Shown here: positions 25,355 through 33,290 of the stretch, in pieces
Numbering within the stretch: position 1 is the first letter of the stretch
Layout of the letters: the number at the start of each line of letters is the position of its first letter
Assembly: GCF_000710035.2 (NCBI RefSeq)
Contig: NZ_JMJJ01000005.1
Location: 372,001-436,000, forward strand
Origin: Pantoea ananatis LMG 2665
GTDB lineage: Bacteria; Pseudomonadota; Gammaproteobacteria; Enterobacterales; Enterobacteriaceae
Length of the DNA: 64,000 nt
Direction of reading: 5' to 3'
Program-made: the position numbers and the translations under genes
Notes under the pieces: model-generated
Seen by the model: only the letters and a program-made list of their open reading frames with translations
Database searches by the model: none
Told to the model about the DNA's origin: nothing

Positions 25355-26794
25355 TTAGGATGGCCCGGCTTTCGCGATCATTTTACGGTAATTATTCAGC
25401 CATTTACCGCTGGTGAACCTTCCCCAGAAAAACAGCCCTCTCACTGTCCAGTCGAGGAACATGCCAAGCCAGACGCCGATGACGCCCATTCCCAGTTCAA
25501 TGCCCAGCAAATAGCCAGCCACGACCCTTGCACACCACATACTAAACATAGAGACGTACATCGTGTAACGTGCGTCACGCGCGCCTTTCAGCCCAGCCGG
25601 TAAAACCCACGACGCTGCCCAAATCGGCATAAACAAGGCATTGAGCCAGATGAGGTGTTTCGTGACATTTATCACTTCAGGATCGCTGGTATAGAAACGT
25701 GCCAACAAGCCCGCCAGCGGAACGGTCAGGGCCGCAACGCACGACAGGCAAATGGTTGCCAGCCAAAAAACATGCTTCGCCTGTCGTTCAGCCTGAAATA
25801 CCTGGTATTTACCCAGCCGCTTTCCGGTGATGATGGTTGAAGCCGATCCAAGCGCGTTACCCGGCAGGTTAATCAGCGAGGCAACAGAAAACGCAATAAA
25901 GTTACCCGCGATCTCATTGGTGCCCATGCCAGCCACAAATACCTGGGTCAGCAATTTACCGCCGTTAAACAGCACAGATTCGATACTGGCAGGCACGCCA
26001 ATGCTCAGTACCTCATAAAGTATGCTGCTGTTCCAGCGACGAAAATAGCTGGACAGCGTGATTTTAAGCGAGGCGTTAAATCCAATCATTAACACATAAA
26101 TAATGGCGAAAGCGCCGATATAACGGGTAATGGTTAACCCCAGGCCAGCCCCGACAAACCCTAATCCATCCCATGAAAAGCAGCCGTAAATAAGTACGCT
26201 GCTGATCATGATATTGAGGATGTTCATCCCGCCATTAATCAGCATCGGGATCTTGGTATTCCCTGCCCCACGCAGCGCGCCACTGCCGATTAGCGTGATG
26301 GCCGCTGCCGGATAGCTCCATGCCGAAACCTGGAGATAGCTCAGCGCCAGCGCTTTTACTTTCGGTTCGGCAGCGCCGGCAATGGCGTCAATAATCAGAT
26401 GGCCCCAGAACTCAATCGCAATGACCAGAATTAGCGCCAAAATGGTCATCATCGCCAGCGACTGCCGCGTAGCGGCACGCGCCCGTTTACCATTACGCCT
26501 TGCCAGACTGAAAGCGACCACCACCGTGGTGCCCAGATCGATGGCGGCAAAAAAGGAGATGATGACCATATTAAAACTGTCAGCCAGGCCAACGCCTGCC
26601 ATCGCCTCTTTACCCAGCCAGCTGACCAGGAAGGTACTGAGCACGCCCATTAACAGCACGCAGGCATTTTCAAAAAAGATCGGGACTGCAAGAGGCGAAA
26701 TTTCACGCCAGTACAGCGTGCGGTAAGAACGACGTTTGGGATACCACGCCGTGCGCTTAATCGCCTGCACCACTGCTACGCCGGGATTTTGCAA
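25355..26794 (-). CDS. yeeO: MATE-family efflux protein, YeeO-like
   Basis: A 12-helix inner-membrane multidrug/flavin exporter of the MATE family. Its sequence follows E. coli YeeO closely: YWREISPLAVPIF, ENACVLLMGVLSTFLVSWLG (parts ENACVLLMGV and STFLVSWLG), GVGLADSFNMV, ALRGAGNTKIP, NLPGNALGSASTIITG and LPAGLKGARDARY. E. coli YeeO exports FMN/FAD and peptides. At 479 residues it lacks the long N-terminal extension of the E. coli protein. The start is uncertain: the first codon used here is TTG without a clear ribosome site, and GTG codons 7 and 8 codons later are alternatives. The gene is divergent from amn, near which it also lies in E. coli. Confidence 0.88.
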   Translation of the reverse strand: MQNPGVAVVQAIKRTAWYPKRRSYRTLYWREISPLAVPIFFENACVLLMGVLSTFLVSWLGKEAMAGVGLADSFNMVIISFFAAIDLGTTVVVAFSLARRNGKRARAATRQSLAMMTILALILVIAIEFWGHLIIDAIAGAAEPKVKALALSYLQVSAWSYPAAAITLIGSGALRGAGNTKIPMLINGGMNILNIMISSVLIYGCFSWDGLGFVGAGLGLTITRYIGAFAIIYVLMIGFNASLKITLSSYFRRWNSSILYEVLSIGVPASIESVLFNGGKLLTQVFVAGMGTNEIAGNFIAFSVASLINLPGNALGSASTIITGKRLGKYQVFQAERQAKHVFWLATICLSCVAALTVPLAGLLARFYTSDPEVINVTKHLIWLNALFMPIWAASWVLPAGLKGARDARYTMYVSMFSMWCARVVAGYLLGIELGMGVIGVWLGMFLDWTVRGLFFWGRFTSGKWLNNYRKMIAKAGPS

Positions 26795-27164
26795 AGGAGT
26801 ACCAAATATGAAGAAGTCGGGGAAAGAACTCTAATGATGGTAGCCTGCGGGCAAATATGCAAAACGTTTTGCATTCCTGTTAAATCATCGTTACACACTT
26901 TTTTTACCTTTTTCCTCACCTCGTTGAATCATCGCGTTGCCGATGTCATCGCACGATCATGCCCGGAAACGGCCCTCTTCTTTACCAAAAAGCGGAGGCA
27001 GGCGTCAGGTTTATCTGCATTTTGATGCAAACCCACGCACCAGCGCTAAGCCTCGCCCATAACTGGCGGCAGCAAAATGCGCTTGATCATAGATTCTTCA
27101 CCAAATCCTGCGTTAAACCCGCTAAGCTTGGGGAAATTGTCGTAAGAACGTTAAAGGAGAGGTT
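26795..27164. other. Divergent yeeO-amn promoter region
   Basis: These 370 bp separate divergent yeeO and amn. They hold the 18-bp palindrome at 26857-26874 (listed separately) and a good ribosome site (AGGAGAGG) before amn. I found no clear Pho box although E. coli amn belongs to the Pho regulon. Nothing else is evident. Confidence 0.55.
26857..26874. promoter_or_regulatory. 18-bp perfect palindrome, LacI-family-like operator
   Basis: ATGCAAAACGTTTTGCAT is a perfect 18-bp palindrome with a central CG, the usual form of a LacI/GalR-family operator. It lies 63 bp upstream of the proposed yeeO start and 290 bp upstream of amn. It resembles a PurR site but each half-site is one base longer, so the known PurR consensus does not fit. 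Confidence 0.55.
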
Positions 27165-28619
27165 ATGCCAGCCCAACGGAAAAATCTGACACGCCAGCAG
27201 GCTCTTGATACGCTTGAGCAGATGTATGATGAAGCCGTCAACGCTCTGCGCGCATCAATTAAGGCCTATACGGAAGAAGGCTCGCTACCCGATCCCGTTG
27301 CCCGCGCGCAAGGTCTGTTTGTTTATCCTGAACTACGCATTACGTGGCAGGGCGACGGGCCTCAGCAGAATCGCACCCGAGCCTGGGGCCGCTTTACCCA
27401 TACTGGCAGTTACAGCACCACGGTGACGCGCCCTGCTCTGCTGCGCCATTACATCTCTGAACAGCTGGCCATGCTGGAAAAAGAGTATGAGGTGACGATC
27501 GACGTCGGTCCTTCGCGTCAGGAAATTCCCTATCCTTACGTCATAGACGGGTCCGATCTGTCGCTGGATCGCACCATGAGTGCGGGGATTGCGCGTCACT
27601 TTCCAACGACTGAACTGTCGCAGATTGGTGATGAAACGGCAGATGGTTTATTTCATGCCGATGCGACCTTTCCTCTGTCTCACTTTGACGCGTTGCGCAC
27701 AGATTTTTCGCTTGCCCGCCTGCGCCACTATACCGGCACGGCGGTTGAGCATTTTCAACCCTTTGTCCTGTTTACCAACTACACGCGCTACGTAGACGAA
27801 TTCGTACGCTGGGCCATTGAACAGGTTCGCGATCCTTCAACCCCTTTCGACAGCCTTGTGTGTGCGGGCGATGTCGTTCTGACGGCGAGTACAGAAGACA
27901 ATGAAGCCATGCTGTCTGATCTGGCCTGGAAAAAGCATCAGATGCCAGCCTGGCACCTGACCTCACCCAATCGCCGGGGAATTACATTGATCAATATCGG
28001 CGTGGGCCCGTCCAATGCTAAAACAATCTGCGATCATCTGGCGGTCATTCGTCCTCACGCCTGGCTGATGATAGGGCACTGTGGCGGCCTGCGCGAGAGT
28101 CAGCGCATTGGTGACTACGTGCTGGCTCATGCATACCTGCGCGACGACCACGTGCTGGACAGCGTTCTGCCGCCCGACATTCCGATTCCAAGCATTGCCG
28201 AAGTTCAGCGGGCTTTGTATGACGCAACCAAGTCCGTGAGCGGTATGCCAGGCGAGGAGGTAAAAGAACGGCTACGCACCGGAACCGTTGTGACAACAGA
28301 CGATCGTAACTGGGAGCTGCGCTATTCAGCCTCTGCCCTGCGTTTTAATCTGAGCCGGGCCGTGGCTGTCGATATGGAAAGTGCAACGATTGCTGCTCAG
28401 GGATACCGTTTCAGGGTGCCTTATGGCACATTGCTGTGTGTTTCGGACAAGCCGCTGCACGGTGAAATCAAACTGCCGGGCCAGGCAAACCGCTTTTACG
28501 ACGGCGCGATTTCAGAGCATTTACAGATTGGTATTCGCGCGGTTGAATTATTGCGCGCCGAAGGTGATAAGTTGCATTCACGTAAGTTACGTACGTTTAA
28601 CGAACCGCCTTTCCGTTAA
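27165..28619 (+). CDS. amn: AMP nucleosidase
   Basis: This enzyme hydrolyses AMP to adenine and ribose 5-phosphate, salvaging purine and controlling AMP level in the cytoplasm. The 484 residues match the enterobacterial enzyme in length and sequence. An N-terminal regulatory part runs to about residue 170 (RITWQGDGPQQNRTRAWGRF in parts ITWQGDGPQ and TRAWGRF). It is followed by the nucleoside phosphorylase fold with NIGVGPSNAKT, IGHCGGLRESQRIGDYVLAHAY (GHCGGLRE, GDYVLAHAY), AVDMESATIAAQG and LCVSDKPLHGEIKLPG. AGGAGAGG is placed 4 bases before the ATG. The gene is divergent from yeeO and convergent with the coiled-coil gene, separated from it by a terminator. Confidence 0.96.
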   Translation: MPAQRKNLTRQQALDTLEQMYDEAVNALRASIKAYTEEGSLPDPVARAQGLFVYPELRITWQGDGPQQNRTRAWGRFTHTGSYSTTVTRPALLRHYISEQLAMLEKEYEVTIDVGPSRQEIPYPYVIDGSDLSLDRTMSAGIARHFPTTELSQIGDETADGLFHADATFPLSHFDALRTDFSLARLRHYTGTAVEHFQPFVLFTNYTRYVDEFVRWAIEQVRDPSTPFDSLVCAGDVVLTASTEDNEAMLSDLAWKKHQMPAWHLTSPNRRGITLINIGVGPSNAKTICDHLAVIRPHAWLMIGHCGGLRESQRIGDYVLAHAYLRDDHVLDSVLPPDIPIPSIAEVQRALYDATKSVSGMPGEEVKERLRTGTVVTTDDRNWELRYSASALRFNLSRAVAVDMESATIAAQGYRFRVPYGTLLCVSDKPLHGEIKLPGQANRFYDGAISEHLQIGIRAVELLRAEGDKLHSRKLRTFNEPPFR

Positions 28620-28637
28620 ACAATAATGAATGAAAAA

Positions 28638-28676
28638 GACGGTATTAATGCGAAAATCCTTCCCGTTAATACCGTC
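28638..28676. terminator. Terminator between amn and the coiled-coil gene
   Basis: An 11-bp perfect inverted repeat (GACGGTATTAA at 28638-28648 and TTAATACCGTC at 28666-28676) with a 17-nt loop lies between two convergent genes. On the minus strand the stem is followed by TTTTTCATT, a good T-run, so it ends the 28702-29409 gene. On the plus strand TCGTTAATT follows, so it may also stop amn transcripts. Confidence 0.75.
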
Positions 28677-28701
28677 TCGTTAATTAAGACGATATTCCGA
28701 A

Positions 28702-29409
28702 TCAGGCCGCGTTCAGAACGGCGGTATTGATGAACCAGGCAAACACCGCAAGAATAGCCGGTACCATGAGCGTCCAGATAAGGCGGTTATTAAGGCTTTC
28801 AAAGCGTAAATCCAGTTTATCGAATCGTTCATCAATCCTGTCGAATCGCTGGTCCATGGCATCCATTCTCCGGTCCATCGCATCCAGTCGCCGATCGATA
28901 CCATCAAGCCTGATATCAATACCATTCAGTCTCATATCAATGCCGTCCAGTCTCTTGTCGATGCCGTCGAGTCTCTTATCGATGCCATCAAACCGTATAT
29001 CCATTGCGTCGAGCCGAGCGTCAATGCCGTTAAATCTCACCTCATTAGCAGCGAATTCTTTGTAAACATCATCAAACTTCGCATTGATAATGTTAAAACT
29101 TACCTCGATAGCATTAAATTTATTAGCAAAATTGAATAAGATGCCATCGATTGCTGAAAGTTTGCCTTCGATGCTGACCAGCCTGCCATCAACATCGTCA
29201 AACCGGATGCTAAACTGTTGGACTTTCTCTTCAAGCAGCGTAAATCGCTGAACCCTTTCAACATGAAACACCGCCTGTTCCGCACGCAGAAGCTCAAGAT
29301 CGGCTTTGGTCGCAAACGCCATAGCCTGCCCGCTAAAAAGCGCCAGGTCGATTTTTATTTGATGGTTGTCTTCTTCAAGCCGCTCAAAGCGCATCTCAAA
29401 ATTTTCCAT
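28702..29409 (-). CDS. Heptad-repeat coiled-coil protein with C-terminal membrane anchor
   Basis: A 235-residue protein of no recognised enzyme family. The ATG at 29409 is chosen because GGAGG lies 7 bases ahead; a longer frame begins at 29487. After a 100-residue helical N-terminal region it consists of near-perfect seven-residue repeats of the form RLDGIDK/RLDAMDR, over about residues 125-200. One hydrophobic segment follows (WTLMVPAILAVFAWFI, about 212-227) and a short tail. This predicts a long parallel coiled coil anchored in the inner membrane by its C-terminus. The DNA carries a matching 21-bp tandem repeat (about 28820-29040), which invites copy-number change. The function is unknown. 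Confidence 0.7.
   Translation of the reverse strand: MENFEMRFERLEEDNHQIKIDLALFSGQAMAFATKADLELLRAEQAVFHVERVQRFTLLEEKVQQFSIRFDDVDGRLVSIEGKLSAIDGILFNFANKFNAIEVSFNIINAKFDDVYKEFAANEVRFNGIDARLDAMDIRFDGIDKRLDGIDKRLDGIDMRLNGIDIRLDGIDRRLDAMDRRMDAMDQRFDRIDERFDKLDLRFESLNNRLIWTLMVPAILAVFAWFINTAVLNAA
28820..29040 (-). repeat. Tandem 21-bp repeats inside the coiled-coil gene
   Basis: About ten imperfect copies of a 21-bp unit encode RLDGIDK-like heptads. Neighbouring units at 28940-28995 are almost identical in DNA (GTCTCTTATCGATGCC against GTCTCTTGTCGATGCC on the plus strand), which suggests recent expansion by slippage. Outer units are more diverged. Confidence 0.75.
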
Positions 29410-29811
29410 TTTTTTGCCTCCTGTCCAGCGATGACTGAGGGTCAAATGCGGATTACCGCGATTCCGTTTTCCATACAGATTGCCCATGAGCTTTTCCTGA
29501 CAGGCGGATTAACTTAATCCATTAACGTAAGTCGCAACCTGCTTCAGCATTATTGAAGCAAAGTCTTGCGCAATAAACATTACCTGATTGAATAAAAAGG
29601 AAAAATAAAATGGGAATTGTTCTTTTCCTTTATTCACAATGTTGAGTCAAAGAATAAAAGCACGGCCGCGCGAAGAAAAGGGCGTAGATCGATATTCTGG
29701 AAGGATGCGCACAATGATGGAAAATAACAGAGAAAACAACCGCAAACGCTTTTTGAGTTCTAATGTTAAAACCGTTACAGCATATTCAATATGCTGTAAC
29801 GGTTGGATTAA
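29410..29811. other. Intergenic region between permease and coiled-coil gene
   Basis: These 402 bp hold the promoter region of the coiled-coil gene on the right side of its start and the permease terminator at 29770-29804. An imperfect A/T-rich inverted repeat lies at about 29590-29635. Two very short plus-strand frames with ribosome-like sites (ATG near 29611 and near 29714) are probably chance; the second runs through the terminator. Confidence 0.5.
29770..29804 (-). terminator. Terminator after the NCS2 permease
   Basis: A perfect 16-bp inverted repeat (29770-29785 and 29789-29804; arms begin AACCGTTACAG and end CTGTAACGGTT) with a 3-nt loop begins 8 bp after the permease stop. On the minus strand it runs into TTTTAACATT. 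Its length and position make it a strong intrinsic terminator. Confidence 0.8.
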
Positions 29812-31110
29812 TCAGGCGCTCAGCCAGCCGAGTTTAATCACAAATAATACAGACAGAACAATCAGTGCCGCATTAATCTCTTTGGTGCGTCCGCTGAGCA
29901 ACTTCACCACGGTCCAGGTAATAAAGCCAAAGGCAATACCGTTAGCAATGGAGTAGGTCAGCGGCATCGTCAGCGCGGTCACGGTTACCGGGGCAGCAGT
30001 GGTGATGTCTTTCCAGTCAATTTCGGCCAGCCCGGACGTCATCAAAACCGCAACAAACAGCAATGCTGGCGCGGTGGCATAAACCGGCACGCTTGACGCC
30101 AGAGGAGAAAAGAACAGCGCAAGCAGGAAAAGCACCGCAACCACAATCGCCGTCAGGCCGGTACGGCCGCCTGCGCTCACTCCGGCGGCAGACTCGACAT
30201 AACTGGTGGTCGTAGAGGTGCCCAGCAGCGAACCAAACAGCGCAGCCGCACTGTCCGCAACCAGCGCGCGTCCCATTTTGGGCACATTGCCCTGCTCGTC
30301 AGCCAGCCCGGCGCGTTTGGTTACACCCAATAGCGTGCCGGTGTTATCAAACACATCCACGAACAAGAACGCGAAAATCACGCTAATTAAGCCGACGTTA
30401 AATGCACCCGCAATATCCAACTGCATGAACGTTGGTGCGATTGAAGGCGGTGCAGAAAATACACCGCCAAATTTCGTCAGACCAATTCCCATCGAGATAA
30501 AGGTGATGATCAGAATGCCTATTAAGACCGCGCCCGTGACGCGACGCGCTTCCAGTACCACGATGATGATAAACCCTAACATCGCCAGTAAGGGGCCCGG
30601 CTTCGTCAGATCGCCAATCCCCACCAGGGTAGCCGGATTATCCACAACGATACCCGCGCCTTCCAACGCGATAATCGCCAGGAAGAGACCGATCCCTGCG
30701 GCAATACCGGCGCGCAGCGGCAGCGGAATGCTCTTGATAATCCACTCGCGAATCTTAAATATCGATAAGGCGAAAAAAATCACTGCGGACAGGAATACCG
30801 CGCCCAGCGCAATCTGCCAGCTGTAGCCCATGTGCAAGACAACGGTATAGGTGAAAAAAGCATTCAGCCCCATGCCCGGTGCCAGCGCAATCGGGTAGTT
30901 GGCAATCAGTCCCATTAACACCGAACCAATTGCGGCTGCCAGACAGGTCGCGACAAAAACAGCCCCTTTATCCATGCCGGTTGCACCCAAAATACTGGGG
31001 TTAACAAACAGAATGTAGGCCATCGCCAGGAAGGTGGTGATACCGGCGATGACTTCAGTGCGTACAGTTGTGTTGTGCGCTTTTAATTTAAATAGTTTTT
31101 CTAACATCAT
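29812..31110 (-). CDS. NCS2-family purine permease (AzgA/AdeP-type)
   Basis: A 432-residue inner-membrane proton symporter of the adenine/guanine/hypoxanthine branch of NCS2. It begins MLEKLFKLKAHNTTVRTEV and has the family blocks GITTFLAMAYILFVNPSIL (GITTFLAMAY), ALAPGMGLNAFF, LRAGIAAGIGLF, VFAFLFVDVFDNTGTL-like IFAFLFVDVFDNTG, GTSTTTSYVESAAGVSAGGRTGLTA (GTSTTTSYVES, GVSAGGRTGL) and a C-terminal SIANGIAFGFI. It resembles but does not equal E. coli AdeP, AdeQ or GhxP as I remember them, so the exact base transported is open. Upstream lie a candidate PurR site and a pair of palindromes. Confidence 0.88.
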   Translation of the reverse strand: MMLEKLFKLKAHNTTVRTEVIAGITTFLAMAYILFVNPSILGATGMDKGAVFVATCLAAAIGSVLMGLIANYPIALAPGMGLNAFFTYTVVLHMGYSWQIALGAVFLSAVIFFALSIFKIREWIIKSIPLPLRAGIAAGIGLFLAIIALEGAGIVVDNPATLVGIGDLTKPGPLLAMLGFIIIVVLEARRVTGAVLIGILIITFISMGIGLTKFGGVFSAPPSIAPTFMQLDIAGAFNVGLISVIFAFLFVDVFDNTGTLLGVTKRAGLADEQGNVPKMGRALVADSAAALFGSLLGTSTTTSYVESAAGVSAGGRTGLTAIVVAVLFLLALFFSPLASSVPVYATAPALLFVAVLMTSGLAEIDWKDITTAAPVTVTALTMPLTYSIANGIAFGFITWTVVKLLSGRTKEINAALIVLSVLFVIKLGWLSA

Positions 31111-31260
31111 TATCTCTCGATGATAGAGACGTCACTCAGGTGCGCGTTCTCTTGCCAAGGTTATGGTCATGCTGTTTGTTGTGATACTGAGGGGCCGCCA
31201 GTGCTGTCGCATGCCAGCCCGACCACCCGAAATACGGTTTTCGCTTTCCTTTGTCACATG

Positions 31261-31288
31261 AGCAATTGCAAAGGCTAAAGCAATTGCT
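31261..31288. promoter_or_regulatory. Twin GCAATTGC palindromes
   Basis: AGCAATTGC (31261-31269) and GCAATTGCT (31280-31288) form a perfect inverted repeat around a 10-nt spacer. Each half also contains the 8-bp palindrome GCAATTGC, so two identical sites lie 18 bp apart. This is a good candidate for a dimer-of-dimers operator or a hairpin. It lies about 150 bp ahead of the permease start. Confidence 0.5.
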
Positions 31289-31301
31289 GTGCCAGCCCGA
31301 T

Positions 31302-31317
31302 ACGCAATCGATTACCT
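31302..31317. promoter_or_regulatory. Candidate PurR operator
   Basis: ACGCAATCGATTACCT matches the enterobacterial PurR consensus (ACGCAAACGTTTGCGT) at 12 of 16 positions, including the central CG and the CGCAA half-site. It lies about 190 bp upstream of the purine permease, a normal PurR target type. The distance from the start codon is large, so the promoter must lie far upstream. Confidence 0.45.
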
Positions 31318-31557
31318 GGATACGCGTCAGCGAGCCTTAAGATAATTCTGAACCAGATCAGGGCGCGATTATGGTGCATTGCCCCCTAAATGCGCAATCG
31401 TTTTCCTTTTACCTCCCTGCCCGGCAAAATTATGCGTTTCCGCACGCTTCAGCAATTTGTCAGGCGACGCTGGTCACGTTTCAGCTGCATCAATCAGCAG
31501 GCCATGCTGGAATGTGTAAACTCGCATTTAACCCTTCAGTAACATTGAGGTCACACG

Positions 31558-32301
31558 ATGAAGCCAGCAATTTTGGTGGTGGATGACGACCATGCCGTCT
31601 GCGATTTGTTGCAGGACGCACTCAGTGAACATGCGTTGTTGGTTTATCGCTGCCATCAAGGGAAAGATGCCCTGACGATGGTGTGCGAACATCCGGATAT
31701 TTCCCTGGTTATGCTCGATATGATGTTGCCCGACACCAACGGTTTACTGGTTTTGCAGCAGCTGCAGCGACTGCGGCCTGATATTCTCGTGATTATGTTG
31801 ACCGGTATGGGTTCGGAAGCGGAAATGGTGGTAGGCCTGGAGATGGGGGCGGATGATTATATCGCCAAGCCCTTTAATCCACGCGTTGTGGTTGCGCGGG
31901 CGCGGGCGGCTCTCCGGCGCAGCGGGCGCGTGGTGTTGCCGGAAACTGACCATGAGGGATGGCGCTTTAATGGCTGGCTGCTTGATGAAACGCGCTGCCA
32001 GTTGCTTAATCCGCAGCGAGAAACCGTGCCGTTAACGCAGGGTGAATATACCTTGCTGCGCGCGATGGTGCGGCACGCGCGTAAGGTCCTGACGCGTGAC
32101 CAGTTGCTGGAACTCACCCACAGCGAAACGATGGACGTGTTTGACCGCACCATCGATGTGCTGATTATGCGGTTGCGGCGCAAAATCGAAGCAAACCCCC
32201 ATCAGCCCGGCCTGATCCGCACGATTCGTGGGCTGGGTTATGTTTTCTCGGCGGACGTGGTCAAACCTGAAGGTTTGCGGCTCTCGACGCAAACGGCCTG
32301 A
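31558..32301 (+). CDS. OmpR-family response regulator of the sugar locus
   Basis: A 247-residue transcription factor. The receiver domain (1-120) has the acidic pair Asp10-Asp11, phospho-acceptor Asp54 in VMLDMMLPD, Thr82 in LTGMG and Lys104 in AKPF. The C-terminal winged helix (about 135-232) has LTQGEYTLLRAMVRH, LTRDQLLELTH and RTIRGLGYVF. No sensor gene is adjacent; the nearest is the hybrid kinase at 38552, on the other side of the sugar operon, which suggests that the two-component pair brackets its target genes. GAGG precedes the ATG. Its 3' end overlaps the convergent kinase gene by 64 bp. Confidence 0.9.
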   Translation: MKPAILVVDDDHAVCDLLQDALSEHALLVYRCHQGKDALTMVCEHPDISLVMLDMMLPDTNGLLVLQQLQRLRPDILVIMLTGMGSEAEMVVGLEMGADDYIAKPFNPRVVVARARAALRRSGRVVLPETDHEGWRFNGWLLDETRCQLLNPQRETVPLTQGEYTLLRAMVRHARKVLTRDQLLELTHSETMDVFDRTIDVLIMRLRRKIEANPHQPGLIRTIRGLGYVFSADVVKPEGLRLSTQTA

Positions 32302-33290
32302 GCCATCCACTGCCGCATGTCGGTCAACGGGCGAATACCGTCGATTGCATTGGCCGCGCGCAAATTAAACCGGGCGCAGGTGTGCGCAAGTTGCAGCGTT
32401 GACAGCATGTCATCCCCTTCATGGCTGGCATAGAGTACACCCGCACAAAATGCATCACCTGCGCCAACGCTGCCCACAATCTCGTTGGGTGCCAGCTGCC
32501 ACGCAGGCTGCCAGATGCCCTCGCCGCCGACTTCCTGCCCCCATGCGCCTTCGGGCGCGTGTATCACCACGCGCTGACGCACCCCCTGCCCGGCCAGCCA
32601 CTGCGCAGCCAGGGAAAAGGCTGCGGGTGGCTGAATACCGTTATCATCCCGCAAAACGACGCCAGACAACGCCTGGGCTTCCAGTTCGTTAATAACCAGG
32701 TAATCTAACCAGCGCAACGCAGGCAATACCTGTGGTCGGTAATCCCCGGCCCGGGACGCCAGGTCGAGCGAGGTAAAATAGCCACGCTGCTGCATCTGGG
32801 CCAGCAAACGGGCGCTGCGCGTGCCGAATTCGCTGTCCGCGCCGTCCAGCGTTTCAAGCAACAGTAAATAGCCCAGATGAAAGATGCGCTGCGCATCGTC
32901 TACAGCGGCGAAATGCGTTCTGTCCAGCAGGGCATTTGCGCCAGGGGAAAAGAAAAACGTTCGTTGCCCGTCCGGTGCGGTCATCACCTGCGTCATCGCT
33001 GTGGGTTTATCGCAGGTACGTTGAACCCAGCGATGATCGATCTGCGACGCCTGCATGATAGCCAGCAGGTAATCACCGTCGGCGTCATTGCCTAGCAGGC
33101 CAATCGCCACCAGCGGAAGCTGACACTGCATGCGCGAAAGAGTAAGTAAAACATTCAGCGGTGCGCCGCCTGCCGCCTTTTCGCTATGCTGAACCTCTGC
33201 CAGCCAGCCCTGTTCCGGCCAGTGGCTAATACGATGAACGTAATCCACCAGCATCACGCCAGCGGCCAGAATGCCGCGCCGCGCCTCCAT
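32238..33290 (-). CDS. PfkB-family sugar kinase
   Basis: A 350-residue ribokinase-fold enzyme that phosphorylates a sugar or keto-sugar with ATP in the cytoplasm. It shows the first PfkB signature region (AAGGAPLNVLLTLSRM in parts AAGGAPLNV and LTLSRM, near 33) and the second signature GSVGAGDAFCAGVLYA near 274-289, whose Asp in GAGD is the catalytic base. It follows the aldolase directly: TAA of the aldolase abuts its ATG. The last 21 codons overlap the response regulator on the opposite strand, so its C-terminal tail (ending SGLTTSAEKT) is likely an extension. The sugar is unknown; a ketose such as xylulose or fructose would fit the neighbours. Confidence 0.85.
   Translation of the reverse strand: MEARRGILAAGVMLVDYVHRISHWPEQGWLAEVQHSEKAAGGAPLNVLLTLSRMQCQLPLVAIGLLGNDADGDYLLAIMQASQIDHRWVQRTCDKPTAMTQVMTAPDGQRTFFFSPGANALLDRTHFAAVDDAQRIFHLGYLLLLETLDGADSEFGTRSARLLAQMQQRGYFTSLDLASRAGDYRPQVLPALRWLDYLVINELEAQALSGVVLRDDNGIQPPAAFSLAAQWLAGQGVRQRVVIHAPEGAWGQEVGGEGIWQPAWQLAPNEIVGSVGAGDAFCAGVLYASHEGDDMLSTLQLAHTCARFNLRAANAIDGIRPLTDMRQWMAQAVCVESRKPSGLTTSAEKT

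Larger units (their letters stand above)
31111..31557. other. Divergent promoter region, permease and response regulator
   Basis: This 447-bp region serves the permease on the minus strand and the response-regulator gene on the plus strand. It contains the twin palindromes at 31261-31288 and the PurR-like site at 31302-31317, listed separately. A short plus frame from 31371 looks like chance because it ends inside the regulator start. Confidence 0.5.

Noticed and set aside
26857-26874. PurR box reading of the yeeO-amn palindrome
   Set aside because: The half-sites are one base too long, so only the central bases agree with the PurR consensus.
28820-29040. CRISPR-like array
   Set aside because: The 21-bp periodic repeats are contiguous coding heptads without spacers, inside a coding frame.
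29611-29820. Two short plus-strand frames with ribosome-like sites between the coiled-coil and permease genes
   Set aside because: One has only 11 codons and the other runs through the strong terminator; neither resembles a known leader peptide.
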